In this document: positions 62,409 to 64,000 of the stretch, one piece after another | Layout: every line of letters begins with the position of its first letter | How positions within the stretch are numbered: position 1 is the first letter of the stretch | Source of the DNA: Sulfuricurvum sp. PC08-66 | GTDB lineage: Bacteria > Campylobacterota > Campylobacteria > Campylobacterales > Sulfurimonadaceae | Reading direction: 5' to 3' | DNA length: 64,000 nt | NCBI GenBank assembly: GCA_000830255.1 | Contig: JQIT01000003.1 | Span: forward strand, 186,001 to 250,000 | Translations under genes and position numbers: made by a program | The notes under the pieces: generated by a model | Database searches by the model: none | The model's input: the letters and a program-made list of their open reading frames with translations, nothing else | What the model was told of the DNA's origin: nothing

Positions 62409-64000
62409 TTTTGCTTTTCTTTGGCTTGGGCTTCGAGTTTTGCCATTGTCTCTTTTGCAAAAGTAGCTTCTATTTGTTCAAGCTGTGCCAATTTTTCGCG
62501 TAAAGCAGATAAATCAGAGCTTTTATTGACAATGTAAGGCGTTAAGATTACAACTAAATTTATTTGGTCTTCAATTACTTTGTCATTTCTAAAAAACCAC
62601 CCAATAAGTGGAATATCGCCTAATAAAGGCACTTTATCGACAGATTTGGATGAGTATTCACGAATGAGTCCACCGATTATTATTTTTTCTCCATCTCTTA
62701 CTATTGCTGTAGTTTTGACTTCTCGTTTTGTTGTTGTTGGTAATTGAGCACTAGCACTCGATTGATCGACGTCTTCCATCTTGGTTTCAATTTCTAGGGT
62801 TACTTTATTGTCGTTGGCGATGCGAGGCTTAATTTTGAGCGTGAGACCAATATCTTCACGTGTGAAGCTCGATACAGTGCCACCAGTGGTAGTCGTGATG
62901 GTGGTGCCTGTCTGAATCGATTGGGTTTTACCCACGTAGATAGAGGACTCTTTGTTGTCGATACACAACACCGATGGTTCAGAAAGAGTTTTTCCAGCAC
63001 CGTTGTTCAATAGTAAATTTACACCAACACTTAAATATTTATTTGCACCGCCAGTTACTGCTTCTTTTGTGTAATCTGCTCCACCCAAACTGGTAGTGAG
63101 TGCATATAATGTGTTAGTAAGTATCCCATACCCACCAAACCCATATTTGACACCCAGTTCATCCGATTTATTTTTTGAAATTTCAAGCACCTGCGCTTTG
63201 ACGTAGACCTGTTGGCGTTCGCGGTCTAGCTCATCGATAAGCGCTCCAAACTCCTTGACCTCTTCGGCTGAAGCGATAAAAAGGAGCGCATTGAGCTGTT
63301 TGTCTGCCGAAATAGAGGGTTTGACAGCCTTTTCGGGGTAGGTTTTTTTGGTGATGATGTCGTTCAAAATAGCCACCGTTTCGGTCGCATCGGCGTTTTT
63401 GAGCGGGATGAGTTTGAGCATTTGGCGCGTAATCTCATCGGGTTGGTCGAGCTTCATGATGAAGGGTTTGAGTCGCTCGATTTGGCTCTTTTTGGCGATG
63501 ATGATGAGGGTGTTGGTGGCGTCGTTTTTGAAGAGGTCGACTTTTTGTTGGATGATTTTTTGGTCATAGATGGCGTTGACGATGTTGCTAAACTCTGTGA
63601 AAATGGTGCTCACTTTGACGTGTTTGAGCGGCATGAAGAGGATATCTTGCTCTTTTTTCTGGTCGAGTTGCAAAATCAGCTCTTTGATCAGGGCGGTGTT
63701 GCGCGGGTAGTCGGTGATGATGAAGGCGTTGTTGTCATTGGAGACGACCAATTTACCCAGATTGGAGAGCAAGAAGCGCAGTTGTGCAGAGAGGTTGTTG
63801 GCGTTGGCGCTCTCGACTTGGATCACTTGGGTGTGGACTTGCCCTAGCTCATTGCCCTGCATCCCTGGGGCTTCCTTGGAGGCGTCGCCTACGCGCACAG
63901 TGGTCAAAAAGCCGTTTTGCTCCACCAAGGTGAATCCTTTGGATGCCAATATCGATTGCAAAAGGGTGAAGAGCTGCTCTTTGTCGATGGGGTGATCTGA
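62405..64000 (-). CDS. gspD: Type II secretion secretin GspD, N-terminus beyond the window
   Basis: The frame continues to the right edge, so the true start is not visible; 531 residues are present. N1/N2/N3 ring domains are seen in HTQVIQVESANANNLSAQL, FIITDYPRN and FMPLKHVKVSTIFTE. The secretin core has VYVKAQVLEISKNKSDELG, and the end of the barrel VPLLGDIPLIGWFFRND with LVVILTPYIVNKSSD. It forms the outer-membrane gate. Two stretches (62500-62790 and 63000-63180) are more A+T-rich than the rest, perhaps after local recombination. Confidence 0.93.
   Translation of the reverse strand, partial: SDHPIDKEQLFTLLQSILASKGFTLVEQNGFLTTVRVGDASKEAPGMQGNELGQVHTQVIQVESANANNLSAQLRFLLSNLGKLVVSNDNNAFIITDYPRNTALIKELILQLDQKKEQDILFMPLKHVKVSTIFTEFSNIVNAIYDQKIIQQKVDLFKNDATNTLIIIAKKSQIERLKPFIMKLDQPDEITRQMLKLIPLKNADATETVAILNDIITKKTYPEKAVKPSISADKQLNALLFIASAEEVKEFGALIDELDRERQQVYVKAQVLEISKNKSDELGVKYGFGGYGILTNTLYALTTSLGGADYTKEAVTGGANKYLSVGVNLLLNNGAGKTLSEPSVLCIDNKESSIYVGKTQSIQTGTTITTTTGGTVSSFTREDIGLTLKIKPRIANDNKVTLEIETKMEDVDQSSASAQLPTTTKREVKTTAIVRDGEKIIIGGLIREYSSKSVDKVPLLGDIPLIGWFFRNDKVIEDQINLVVILTPYIVNKSSDLSALREKLAQLEQIEATFAKETMAKLEAQAKEKQK

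Overview
The window is a chromosomal segment of a Campylobacterota (Epsilonproteobacteria) bacterium. The dnaA-dnaN-gyrB-queF order, a bipartite origin around dnaA, ribonuclease J, the hisF/rsmA/rlmN blocks and ccoG all fit that class. The accessory region carries a Cas12a2 whose catalytic residues, numbered from the start at 47805, fall at D848, E1063 and D1213. Those are the positions I recall for the published SuCas12a2, so the most likely source is Sulfuricurvum sp. PC08-66 or a very close relative. This rests on memory and needs a sequence comparison.

Layout. 1-108: 3' end of selO. 178-5789: four-gene metal-efflux operon (small Met-rich exported protein, TolC-type channel, adaptor, CusA-type RND pump). 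5791-11306: PAS/GGDEF protein, exported lipase, RluA-type pseudouridine synthase, and an OlsF-like ornithine-lipid synthase. 11705-15653: a tight minus-strand block, hisF - Cache/GGDEF protein - nucleoside phosphorylase-like - rlmN - a 33-residue membrane peptide. Two parS-like palindromes lie in or beside this block. 15805-23013: rsmA, rnj, comM, a class III adenylate cyclase and a TPR lipoprotein. 23051-32614: ccoG, a LapB-like TPR protein, rnhA-rnc-aroC-kdsD-rluB in overlapping order, an ABC-2 exporter, rarA. 32666-39462: tRNA-Ala, a membrane GGDEF protein, then the replication origin with dnaA, dnaN, gyrB, queF. 39467-47598: CPBP protease, soluble CZB chemoreceptor, response regulator, PAS histidine kinase, MscS channel, rimK-rimB, DUF167 and an AAA/DUF4143 ATPase.

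47599-59522 is the accessory island. It holds Cas12a2 with a short array of six spacers directly behind it and no cas1, cas2 or cas4 in the window. A MazF-type toxin-antitoxin pair ends 3 bp from the truncated last repeat. Further on are a small protein behind a Fur-box-like palindrome, a 5'-nucleotidase, a DUF2202 lipoprotein, a second AAA/DUF4143 ATPase, and an exported seven-blade WD40 protein fused to a caspase-like protease. Related repeat fragments bracket the WD40-caspase gene, which sits just behind gspF. 59675-64000 is a type II secretion operon (gspD-gspE-gspF, minus strand) running off the window.

Together the segment is a conserved origin-proximal backbone interrupted by one island rich in defence and cell-suicide style functions: an RNA-triggered Cas nuclease, an RNase toxin and a caspase-like protease. 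The cas12a2 gene is visibly more A+T-rich than the genes beside it, which suggests acquisition by transfer.
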